Under the pieces are notes generated by a model, which did no database searches, was not told the origin of the DNA, and saw nothing but the letters and a program-made list of their open reading frames with translations. From assembly GCA_009774255.1 (NCBI GenBank), contig VSNK01000003.1, positions 14,779 through 78,778 on the forward strand: a stretch of DNA of 64,000 bases, in the 5' to 3' direction. Each line of letters opens with the position of its first letter. The stretch's first letter is position 1. Source of the stretch: Faecalicatena sp. Its GTDB lineage: Bacteria; Bacillota; Clostridia; Lachnospirales; Lachnospiraceae. Made by a program: the position numbers and the translations under genes. Below are positions 46,915-53,936 of this stretch, piece by piece.

Positions 46915-47888
46915 TTTCTCTCACCTCCATGGGAACCCATTTCATCAAATATATTTCCGGATCCGGCCTCATCCAGTCCAGAGGCATAAGAGAGATTTCC
47001 TTCCATGGAAGTTCTTCCTCGATCATCCAGATAATAATGCAGAAAAATTTCCTCCAGATCCGGTTCGGATATGGTCAGATCCAGGATCTTCTGCTTTGCC
47101 AGCACCTGCAAAAGGTCCTGCATGTCACCGCCATACAAAAAGCTGATCCCGCTCTCGTTCTGCCTCAGATCCCGAAGCTCTTTCAATTCAGATATATCCA
47201 CGTCCCCCTGCACATGAACCCGCTTCGCGCTTGTCCTGGAAAGTGCGTCCACACTGTCGCAGGCAATCAGCCTTCCCTCCCGGATGATGGCCGCCCTTGT
47301 ACAGTTCCTCTGTATCTCCGAAAGCACATGGGAGGAGAGAAAGACCGTGACGCCCTGCGCATTGCGCTCCTTCAATATGGAAAAGAATTCTCTCTGCATC
47401 AGCGGATCCAGCCCGCTGGTCGGTTCATCCAGGATACACAGCCGGGGAGCGTGCTGAAGCGCGCATACGACAGACACCTTTTTCCGGTTTCCGAATGACA
47501 GTTCGTCCACCTTTTTGGAAATGTCCAGTCCCAGACGCTCACACAGCCGCCCTGCCTCCTGAGTGCAGTCTTTTTTCCGGAGTCCCGCGGACAGCCGGAT
47601 CACATCCTTTACCCGCATTCCCGGATAGAATACCGCTTCCGAGGGCATGTATCCGACTTCCGCCAGAATGCTGTTCTTCTCCGTCTCAATATCCTTTCCG
47701 AATATCCTGGCACTTCCTTTGCTGCTTCGAATCAGCCCCAGAAGTGTACGGACTGTCGTACTTTTTCCCGCTCCGTTGGGACCGATAAATCCAAAAAATT
47801 CTCCTTCCCCAACTGCCAGGTCCAGATTCACGATTCCTCTGGATTTTCCATAAAATTTCGTCAACCCTTTCAGCTCAATGGCATTCAT
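46911..47888 (-). CDS. ABC transporter ATP-binding protein
   Basis: 325 residues. Walker A GPNGAGKSTTVRTLLG, signature LSFGNRKKVSVVCAL, Walker B LCILDEPTSGLDPLMQREFF and the switch His in VFLSSHVLSEI. The C-terminal 100 residues match the regulatory part of the CcmA/YhaQ drug and bacteriocin exporters. It overlaps tetR by 4 bp, so the TetR-ATPase-permease genes are one translationally coupled operon. Confidence 0.93.
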   Translation of the reverse strand: MNAIELKGLTKFYGKSRGIVNLDLAVGEGEFFGFIGPNGAGKSTTVRTLLGLIRSSKGSARIFGKDIETEKNSILAEVGYMPSEAVFYPGMRVKDVIRLSAGLRKKDCTQEAGRLCERLGLDISKKVDELSFGNRKKVSVVCALQHAPRLCILDEPTSGLDPLMQREFFSILKERNAQGVTVFLSSHVLSEIQRNCTRAAIIREGRLIACDSVDALSRTSAKRVHVQGDVDISELKELRDLRQNESGISFLYGGDMQDLLQVLAKQKILDLTISEPDLEEIFLHYYLDDRGRTSMEGNLSYASGLDEAGSGNIFDEMGSHGGERK

Positions 47889-48502
47889 TCTTCCTCTCCT
47901 TTCATAAACATCTTTTTCCAGAACTCTATCATTTCGATAAAATCATGCTCTACCTTCTCAACGTCCACATCCCCATTCTGCAGCATTTCCCACATATATC
48001 CTACCGATGCCAGATACATTTGCCTGTATATCTGCCAGATATCAAATCCCGCCTTGAATTGTTCCGGGTCCAGTCGAAGCAGAGTACCGTACGCATTCGC
48101 CTTCTTAAAGTTTTCGTAGCTCGTCTGAATCGCCGGAGCAACTTCCGGGTCCTTTTCATAAAAGACCTTTATCGCAAAGTTGCCCATATGGGGATAGATG
48201 CGCATGAGCCGTATCTTGACGATCATTCCCCGGTAAAGCATTTCAAACAGATCTGTCTGCTCATAGCATCCGCTCTCAGCCATGGACCGCATCGTAGTCT
48301 TGACACAGGTATCCCATAGAAACAGATACAGCTCCCGCTTATTATGAAAATAATGGAACAAAAGCGATTTGCTGATCCCTGCCTCAGCCGCGATCTCACT
48401 CACGGGGCTTTTCCTGTAGGAATTCTCGGAAAACACACGGTATCCTGCATTGATGATCCTCTGCTGTTTTTCCTCCGGAAGCGCAAAAAATTTTTCGTTC
48501 AT
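47885..48502 (-). CDS. TetR family regulator of the ABC exporter
   Basis: 205 residues. The N-terminal helix-turn-helix reads RIINAGYRVFSENSYRKSPV then SEIAAEAGISKSLLFHYFHN; the rest is a helical ligand domain. It probably represses its own operon, which includes the ABC genes. A 26-bp palindrome lies about 240 bp upstream over a -10-like TATAAT. Confidence 0.9.
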   Translation of the reverse strand: MNEKFFALPEEKQQRIINAGYRVFSENSYRKSPVSEIAAEAGISKSLLFHYFHNKRELYLFLWDTCVKTTMRSMAESGCYEQTDLFEMLYRGMIVKIRLMRIYPHMGNFAIKVFYEKDPEVAPAIQTSYENFKKANAYGTLLRLDPEQFKAGFDIWQIYRQMYLASVGYMWEMLQNGDVDVEKVEHDFIEMIEFWKKMFMKGEEE

Positions 48503-48915
48503 GGAATTTCCTCCGTTCTGTCCGCGACCGATTAGGCCGTGAACTGTAGTTACAGTTCACTGACAATGTCATTTACTTAAGGCGATTCCATGTTGATACA
48601 GAGCATATTTGTGTAGGTTCTGACGATGCAAAATTGGTTTTTTCAGCTTAAGTTAATGGCATTGGTTCACTGGCCAGCCAGCGAACTGCAACGATTCGGC
48701 CGTCTAATGTACACATAGCAATGGAATATATTGACCACATCGGTTAATATCCATTATAACCGATTGACCGTTTTTGAGAAGACCTTTTTTGCACATTCAA
48801 AGTTTAAAAGTATTCCAACTGTGTTACAGGTCACGCCTGGCCGATGTATCACCTGTAACCAATATACTGCGGGGCGCATATATTTTATATAGAAAAATTT
48901 TTAACAGGGGGCACT
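48503..48915. other. Divergent intergenic region upstream of tetR and the sleC-like gene
   Basis: 413 bp without a gene. It holds two degenerate GTTACAGTTCACTGNC boxes (about 48550-48570 and 48663-48694), the tetR-side palindrome (48739-48764) and a GTTACAGGTCACGCC/TCACCTGTAAC inverted repeat (48824-48859). Just before sleC a CATATATT (48878-48885) resembles the -10 of sporulation sigma factors, but I found no convincing -35 at the right distance. Confidence 0.5.
48739..48764. promoter_or_regulatory. Candidate TetR operator over a minus-strand -10 box
   Basis: ATCGGTTA and TAACCGAT are perfect 8-bp arms around a 10-bp centre; the minus-strand TATAAT (48758-48753) is inside. Palindromes of this size are usual TetR operators; binding is inferred. 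Confidence 0.45.
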
Positions 48916-49641
48916 ATGGTTTATATTAAAGCAATGCAGGATTCTTCAGAAAATGATGGTTCGAATCGTGATCATATAGACAAAGGAAAACTGCAGATCA
49001 ATGTCACTTCGGACGTCGATTCTTTTCCGGTACCTGATGCGGTAGTCTCGGTCTCCTATACTGGAGTACCGGACAGTACGCTGGAGGAATTGAACACGGA
49101 CAGCTCCGGACAGACCGAAGAGGTAGAGCTGAATGCGCCGCCGCTGGAATACAGTCTGAATCCGGAAATTGAGGGGCAGCCTTACGCAGAATATACTCTG
49201 GACGTACGGGCACCCGGATTTGAGCCGGTCAGCATCTCAGGGGCAGAGATCCTTCCCGAGGTCACGGCGATCCAGAATGTACGTCTCCGCCCTTTGACAC
49301 AGGATCATGAGGGAGAAGAGGTCTTCGTGATCCCTGCCCATACCCTGTATGGGGAATATCCTCCGAAAATCGCGGAGGATGAGATCAAGCCCACCAATGA
49401 ATCCGGGGAGATCGTACTGAGCCGGGTAGTTGTGCCGGAATATATCGTAGTGCATGACGGCTCGCCGCGGGATTCTACGGCACAGAACTATTATGTGAAA
49501 TACCGTGATTATATCAAAAATGTGGCCTCCTCCGAGATCTACGCCACCTGGCCGGACGCTTCCATACGGGCAAATGTGCTGGCAATCATGTCCTTTACCC
49601 TGAACCGGGTTTATACGGAATGGTACCGGAATACATGGTGA
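48916..49641 (+). pseudogene. sleC: SleC-like spore cortex-lytic enzyme, 5' segment (interrupted)
   Basis: Codons 1-239 of a SleC-type gene, then two foreign codons and a stop made by the inserted element. Residues about 25-135 form a carboxypeptidase-regulatory-like beta domain (ALQ-like NAPPLEYSLNPEIEGQPYAE). From about 175 on, YRDYIKNVASSEIYATWPDA and SIRANVLAIMSFTLNRVYTE are the first half of a SpoIID-like lytic domain with the putative catalytic Glu in SSEIYATWP. SleC degrades spore cortex during germination in clostridia. The site GGGGGC precedes the ATG. The continuation is at 52741; joined, the protein would be 430 residues, close to known SleC lengths. Marked pseudogene only because the frame is split; it may be a functional split gene. 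Confidence 0.85.
49622..49631 (+). repeat. Left junction (attL core) of the sleC element
   Basis: GGTACCGGAA at the left end matches GGTACAGGAA at 52739-52748 in nine of ten bases. The exact crossover is inside the identical GGTAC or GGAA. Confidence 0.75.
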
Positions 49642-49808
49642 TTCAGGATTACAAAGCCCTTACACTGAACGAATTGATAGATGCCACACTCCGTTTCGGC
49701 CCGTCCTAAACAAGCGTCACAAGCGCTTAGGACCGCCGTCAGGCGACTTCTTAATGGGCTGGATGCCGTTACTGAGAGCACCCGGTCAAGGTGTGAACAG
49801 AGAGAATG

Positions 49809-49842
49809 GTTACAGTTCGCTGGCTGGTCAGTGAACTGTAAC
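49809..49842. repeat. GTTACAGTTC palindrome inside the element
   Basis: GTTACAGTTCGCTGGC and the complement GTCAGTGAACTGTAAC form a nearly perfect 34-bp palindrome, the same as 58677-58710 with two changes. The rest of 49710-49881 has a GTCCTAA/TTAGGAC hairpin (49703-49735) and nothing coding. Confidence 0.7.
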
Positions 49843-49881
49843 ACAGAGAATGGATTGTTAATCATATCGCGAAAATAGTGA

Positions 49882-49910
49882 TTGTATTTTGCAATAGATA
49901 AGGATATAAT
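49882..49910 (+). promoter_or_regulatory. Promoter of the element's cargo genes
   Basis: TTGTAT (49882-49887), a 17-bp spacer and a perfect TATAAT (49905-49910), followed by GAAAGGAG before the ATG at 49934. Confidence 0.65.
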
Positions 49911-49933
49911 AAAAAAGAAAGGAGCGCAAGGCT

Positions 49934-50203
49934 ATGATGTATCCATATATGACGCTATTTGATGAAACCGAGATTGTCCACTCGCAGATTATAGAAGAAA
50001 ATAATGTACGGAAAGTGATTGTCCATTTTGAACGACCGACAGAGGACGGCTTCGACTATGCAAGATGTGAACTTCCGGAATATAAATGGATTCAAAGAAA
50101 AGGGTATTCGGATGAAGAAATTGCCCTATTTGAACAATTACTTCAAAGCAATGCACATTTGCTGTATCAGTATGCGGCAGAAGGAGGAATCCAGATTGCC
50201 TAA
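49934..50203 (+). CDS. DUF2442-like small protein paired with DUF4160
   Basis: 89 residues: MYPYMTLFDETEIVHSQIIE, then KVIVHFERPTEDGFDYARCE and FEQLLQSNAHLLYQYAAEGG. I know this sequence type as a frequent partner of DUF4160 genes in Firmicutes; the DUF2442 label itself is uncertain. Two ATGs are possible (49934, 49937). It overlaps the next gene by 8 bp, so they are co-translated. A toxin-antitoxin or regulatory role has been suggested for such pairs but is not shown. Confidence 0.65.
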   Translation: MMYPYMTLFDETEIVHSQIIEENNVRKVIVHFERPTEDGFDYARCELPEYKWIQRKGYSDEEIALFEQLLQSNAHLLYQYAAEGGIQIA

Positions 50204-50474
50204 TTTATTCACGGTAAGCGGTTATAAGATTTATTTTTGGTCAAATGAAGATGGTGAGCCAATCCATGTACATATATCGAAAGGGAAACCATCCCAAAAC
50301 GGTACAAAAATATGGCTGACCAAAAAAGGCGGTTGCATTCTGGCAGATCACACAAGCCAGATTCCAAAGAAAGAATTAAATCAGTTAATGGTATTTATAT
50401 CAGCGCAGTTTTTCCTTATCTGTTCCGCATGGAAGAAGTTTTTCGTAACAGACGAAATCAAATTCTATTGTTGA
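50196..50474 (+). CDS. DUF4160 protein
   Basis: 92 residues from a TTG at 50196 placed eight bases after AAGGAGG; other starts in frame lie inside the previous gene. PNLFTVSGYKIYFWSNEDGE then PIHVHISKGKP is the DUF4160 start (PF13711), and WKKFFVTDEIKFYC the usual end, so the gene is complete. Function unknown. Confidence 0.75.
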   Translation: MPNLFTVSGYKIYFWSNEDGEPIHVHISKGKPSQNGTKIWLTKKGGCILADHTSQIPKKELNQLMVFISAQFFLICSAWKKFFVTDEIKFYC

Positions 50475-50568
50475 AATCAATCGTTTTTCCTGCAAAATGA
50501 ATCACTTTATGAGAGCGATATAAAAAGATAATTTTTATGAGAAAGGCACAAAAAATTGGATAAAAAAG

Positions 50569-50610
50569 TCACTTTATAACTTTAAAGCAGGTTTATAAAG
50601 TGATTTTTTT
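50569..50610 (+). terminator. Terminator after the DUF4160 gene
   Basis: TCACTTTATAA and TTATAAAGTGA form an 11-bp stem flanked by A6 and T7, so it works in both directions. The rest of 50475-50800 is A/T-rich with no supported gene. Confidence 0.8.
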
Positions 50611-50800
50611 GTGCATTTTTTTAATGTAATTGAAAGTTGCTAAAATCAAAAGTAATTATAATATCAAAGCCCAGCGCTTTTTACCTCCCTTATACGAATC
50701 AGACAATCTTTCCATTCATAAAATGAGAGCAAAGAGAAGAAACTTGGAGAAATCTGTGGACAGTCAGACATTTGAATACATAACAACGGAGGATAACGGT

Positions 50801-50908
50801 ATGGAAATTACTCTGGAATTTCCCTGTGACCTCCAAGATACTTCTGTTATATCAGAAGCAAAAAGTATTTTAGCAGGAATGTTAAATGAGTATCTCGAAA
50901 AAGCATGA
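50801..50908 (+). CDS. Small protein upstream of the recombinase, candidate directionality factor
   Basis: 35 residues (MEITLEFPCDLQDTSVISEA ... EYLEKA) from an ATG with GGAGG eight bases before it. A longer in-frame reading from TTG 50630 exists but has no ribosome site. Small frames with a similar I-x-L-x-FP ... helix pattern often precede Firmicute serine recombinases, much as tnpW precedes tnpX. Position and size fit an excision helper, but this is inference. Confidence 0.5.
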   Translation: MEITLEFPCDLQDTSVISEAKSILAGMLNEYLEKA

Positions 50909-51047
50909 TTATTGAAAAAATGCTTTTCTTTTTCAATAATTTCATACGGCAGACGATGTCCGTAACCTAATAAAAAACTTGTTATTTTTGTACGATTATT
51001 GTAAGCAATAGCATAAAACAACACAGCAATAAGGAAGGAGAATTTTC

Positions 51048-52760
51048 ATGGTAAAAGAAACAGGAGAAAGAAAACGGGCAAGAATGCTATTAAGGGTGAG
51101 TTCTGAGCAACAGCTTGAAGCCGATGGAGATTTAAAGGTACAAAGGCAGATTGTGTTAGATTACATCCATCAGCATGAAGATTGGGAATTCGATGGGAAG
51201 GAATACTTTGAAGGAGGTATCAGCGGCTATAAAAATTCTGTTGAGGACAGGGTTGCTCTGCAAGAAGCCTATAAAGACGCACAGAGCAAAAAATATGATA
51301 TATTAGTTGTCTATAAAGATGACCGTCTTGGACGGCAAATGATACAGATTATGCAGTATATTATGAATTTAAAAATATTGGGAGTTGATGTATACACAGT
51401 AAAAGATGGCTGCATTTCCCCAAAGACAGATGATATAATGGGACAGATTATGTTAGCTTTAAGATATGGAAATGCTCAAAAAAGCAGTGCCGACACAGGC
51501 ATGAGGGTAAAGGATACTGCCCAGAAACTGGTGGCCGGTGGGAAATATATGGGTGGAAAGGCCCCTTATGGTTATACGTTGGAAAATTCAGGCGAATTGA
51601 GTAAACACGGACGGTTATTGAAAACATTGGTGGTATGTCCGGATGAAGCTGAAATTGTAACATACATTTACCGTTTATCCCTTAATATGGAGTTTGGTTC
51701 TGTAAAAATTGCTAAAATATTAAATGAGAATGAAAAATACAGGCAGCTTGCTCCTGATAAAAAGAACTGGAGAGGGGAAACCATTACAAATATTCTGACA
51801 AATCCCATTTATTCTGGCCGTACTGCATATAAACGCAGAGAAAAAATCAATGGAAAATATCGGACTTTGGAAAGCAAAGACTGGATTATAGCCAAGGAAC
51901 CAAATGAAACAATCAGAATCATTGATGATGATACATGGAACAGGGTACAGGATAAACGGGCACTACGGGCTGGCAGATATACAAAGAAACTCGAAAACCA
52001 GAATGTGACCGTAATCAGCAGAAACGATGGGTTACTTCCTCTGATTGATATCTTGCATTGCGGCTATTGTGGCTGTAAAATGGTAAATGGAAGCAAATAT
52101 AATTACTGGACGATAAAAGATACGGGCGAAAGGCGTACCAGCAAAATACCAATATATAAATGCAATCAGGCAGGGCAGGGAGTTCCACATGACAAAACGA
52201 AACAAGTTAGAGCGGATAAGGTTGACCCGGTTGTATTGAAAGTATTATCTGAATATATTGACAAACTACAGGAAAATGAGGACATTTTTCAGCTAATCAG
52301 TCAAAAACAGAATGAGGAAAAAAGAAGAAAGGAATCCGGCTTAGCAAAAGAACAAAAAGAACTGGATAAAATTAAAAACAGTATTACTGTTATGAAAAGT
52401 AAAATTCCAGAAGCTATCACAGGTGATTACGCACTTACGATAGAAGAATTGATGTCGGCTGTCAGAACCCATGAAAAACAGGAACAGGAACAGCAGGATA
52501 AAATAAAGCAAATAAAAACAGAACTCGAACATTCATCCGTATCTGTAAAGGAATGGGAGGAAATCCACCAGAAACTTCCCACATGGAAAGAAATCTTCCA
52601 AAGCGCTGATGTTTCACGGAAAAGAGTTCTGGTAAACAAGCTGATTGAACGCATTGATATTAGAAAAGACAAGATAAACATCCGTTTCAAAATTGACTTA
52701 AACAAATTTCTTCAATCCAGAATGAGTATGGATTATGGGGTACAGGAACAGAGGTTATGA
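51048..52760 (+). CDS. Large serine recombinase
   Basis: 570 residues. Catalytic domain at the N-terminus with the Ser in MLLRVSSEQQLEADGDLKVQ and YKDDRLGRQMIQIMQYIM. The Recombinase domain contains GGKAPYGYTLEN and NWRGETITNILTNPIYSGRT. A zinc ribbon follows (DILHCGYCGCKMVNGSKYNY, later YKCNQ), then a long coiled coil (about 420-500) and the end INIRFKIDLNKFLQ. AAGGAGAA precedes the ATG. The last seven residues (VQEQRL region) and the stop are read from sleC sequence beyond the right junction. It should catalyse integration, and excision with a helper. Confidence 0.95.
   Translation: MVKETGERKRARMLLRVSSEQQLEADGDLKVQRQIVLDYIHQHEDWEFDGKEYFEGGISGYKNSVEDRVALQEAYKDAQSKKYDILVVYKDDRLGRQMIQIMQYIMNLKILGVDVYTVKDGCISPKTDDIMGQIMLALRYGNAQKSSADTGMRVKDTAQKLVAGGKYMGGKAPYGYTLENSGELSKHGRLLKTLVVCPDEAEIVTYIYRLSLNMEFGSVKIAKILNENEKYRQLAPDKKNWRGETITNILTNPIYSGRTAYKRREKINGKYRTLESKDWIIAKEPNETIRIIDDDTWNRVQDKRALRAGRYTKKLENQNVTVISRNDGLLPLIDILHCGYCGCKMVNGSKYNYWTIKDTGERRTSKIPIYKCNQAGQGVPHDKTKQVRADKVDPVVLKVLSEYIDKLQENEDIFQLISQKQNEEKRRKESGLAKEQKELDKIKNSITVMKSKIPEAITGDYALTIEELMSAVRTHEKQEQEQQDKIKQIKTELEHSSVSVKEWEEIHQKLPTWKEIFQSADVSRKRVLVNKLIERIDIRKDKINIRFKIDLNKFLQSRMSMDYGVQEQRL
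52739..52748 (+). repeat. Right junction (attR core) of the sleC element
   Basis: GGTACAGGAA, nine of ten bases identical to 49622-49631. It lies inside the 3' end of the recombinase frame and at the resumption of the sleC frame. Confidence 0.75.
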
Positions 52761-53325
52761 TTTTACAATCACCTCTTCCACTGCTTTTGATCACAAATGG
52801 ATTCCGGAACGGAATTATTTTGATACGATCTCTCTGATTGTAGATGAACTTTTCGCGAATTACCTGTCGCGCCCTAATGTCAGACAGCCCATTCTGACTC
52901 AGTACTGCGACGGGCAGAGAGTCACCTGCCCAAACTGGATGCAGCAATGGGGATCCATGTCCCTGGGGGAGCAGGGTTACTCCGCGATCGAGATCCTGCG
53001 GTATTATTATGGTGATAATATGTATATCAATACTGCCCCTGAGGTGTCCGGTGTCCCCTCCTCCTGGCCCGGCTATATACTGGAAAACGGCTCCAGCGGA
53101 GATAAGGTCCGCCAGATACAGGAACAGCTGAATGTCATAGCCGGAGCATATCCTTCCATCCCCAGGATTCAGGCGGACGGACTATATGGTCCTGCTACTG
53201 CGGAAGCAGTCCGGGTCTTCCAGTCTGTTTTCGGGCTTCCCCAGACCGGCACGGTCGATTACCGTACCTGGTACAAAATATCGGAAATCTATGTCGGTGT
53301 ATCCCGGATCGCCGAATTGACCTAA
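52741..53325 (+). pseudogene. sleC: SleC-like spore cortex-lytic enzyme, 3' segment
   Basis: 194 codons continuing the SleC frame: RGYDFTITSSTAFDHKWIPE, then ISLIVDELFANYLSRPNVRQ and QYCDGQRVTCPNWMQQWGS complete the SpoIID-like domain. About 100 residues form a C-terminal peptidoglycan-binding domain (GSSGDKVRQIQEQLNVIAGA, DGLYGPATAEAVRVFQSVFG). It lacks its own ribosome site, so alone it would not be translated. The sequence is intact, without stops or frameshifts, suggesting that selection still acts or that the insertion is recent. A strong terminator follows. Confidence 0.85.
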
Positions 53326-53329
53326 AAAA

Positions 53330-53356
53330 ATCGTCCGCCAAAAGCGGACGATTTTT
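53330..53356 (+). terminator. Terminator of sleC
   Basis: AATCGTCCGC and GCGGACGATT form a 10-bp stem with loop CAAAA, flanked by A5 and T6; effective on both strands. It serves sleC from the left and could serve the minus-strand gene at 53412 too. Confidence 0.9.
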
Positions 53357-53411
53357 TCGCACTTCGCTGCGAAACTTCGATGCATGTATGCGCCAGGACA
53401 CACACATTATT

Positions 53412-53588
53412 TTATTCTGCCAGAGAATAAATCTTGAGAGCTTCTTCTCTCTCTTCCCGATCCATTTTTACAAAATCCGTGAATTCTATATCTACATGAT
53501 ACATCGGCTGGCCGCAGCACACGGCCCGGGCCTGGTTATTTGTATAATGGTATCTTTTGCATTTTATGCAGTAAAAAACGTGCATCAT
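53412..53588 (-). CDS. Zinc-ribbon microprotein
   Basis: 58 residues, reading MMHVFYCIKCKRYHYTNNQA then RAVCCGQPMYHVDIEFTDFV. The C-x2-C and CC pairs suggest one zinc site. The site AGGGGTG is eight bases before the ATG at 53588. Similar short zinc-ribbon proteins are common in Lachnospiraceae; function unknown. Confidence 0.7.
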   Translation of the reverse strand: MMHVFYCIKCKRYHYTNNQARAVCCGQPMYHVDIEFTDFVKMDREEREEALKIYSLAE

Positions 53589-53650
53589 TTGTATATCACC
53601 CCTGCATATAGGATATAACCAAAGCAGGTATTTGTCAATGGGCTGGATGC

Positions 53651-53687
53651 GTTACAGGTCTCGGCCGGTTAGGCCGTGAACTGTAAC
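53651..53687. repeat. GTTACAG palindrome
   Basis: GTTACAGGTC at the left and GTGAACTGTAAC at the right enclose GGCCGGTTAGGCC; an imperfect palindrome using the same end boxes as the other repeats. The 14 bp before it (AATGGGCTGGATGC) also occur at 49753-49766. Confidence 0.55.
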
Positions 53688-53694
53688 CTGGATT

Positions 53695-53840
53695 GTTACA
53701 GGTCACACCTTGACCAGGCATGACCTGTAACTCAGGCCGCATTTTGAATTGCCTACGGCAATGGGCGACCTGAATACCAGCTTTTATGTGCAGCCTCCCG
53801 ACCAATCAGCGTTGTGATTGGCCGGGGTGTGACCTGTAAC
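53695..53840 (-). repeat. Structured intergenic repeat, divergent copy with covarying stems
   Basis: 146 bp. The outer arms GTTACAGGTCACACC and GGTGTGACCTGTAAC are perfect over 15 bp. The core hairpin has ATTTTGAATTGCC-TAC-GGCAATGGG, matching family A's ATTTAAAATCGCC-TTC-GGCGATGGG. The side hairpin CCGACCAATCA/TGATTGGCCGG is new in sequence but perfectly paired. It occupies most of the gap before the transglutaminase-like gene. Confidence 0.8.
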
Positions 53841-53936
53841 CCTGGATTTCGATTGAACCCTGTGCTTCGCAGAAGATGGTTTACATTTTGGAAAAGAGAC
53901 TGTATAATTGAGAAAGAAAATCGCAAAGGAGCCACA

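Larger units (their letters stand above)
49627..52743 (+). mobile_element. Serine-recombinase element inserted in sleC, 3,117 bp
   Basis: Bounded by the imperfect direct repeat GGTAC(C/A)GGAA. Removing 3,117 bp fuses codon Tyr237 with Arg-Asn-Arg-Gly-Tyr-Asp and leaves sleC open. Contents: a promoter, a DUF2442-like/DUF4160 gene pair, a terminator, a 35-codon frame and a large serine recombinase, all in the direction of sleC. Most of it is visibly A/T-richer than sleC, but the first 240 bp are host-like in composition and include a GTTACAG-type palindrome. No conjugation or replication genes are present, so it is either a minimal integrative element or a developmental intervening sequence. 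Confidence 0.85.

Noticed and set aside
48870..48915. A sporulation sigma factor promoter for sleC
   Set aside because: CATATATT resembles a -10, but no matching -35 is found at 13-18 bp, so it is not listed as a promoter.
49622..52748. Interpreting the 3.1-kb insertion as an insertion sequence or phage remnant
   Set aside because: No terminal inverted repeats, no transposase and no phage structural genes; the junctions and the gene content fit a serine recombinase element.
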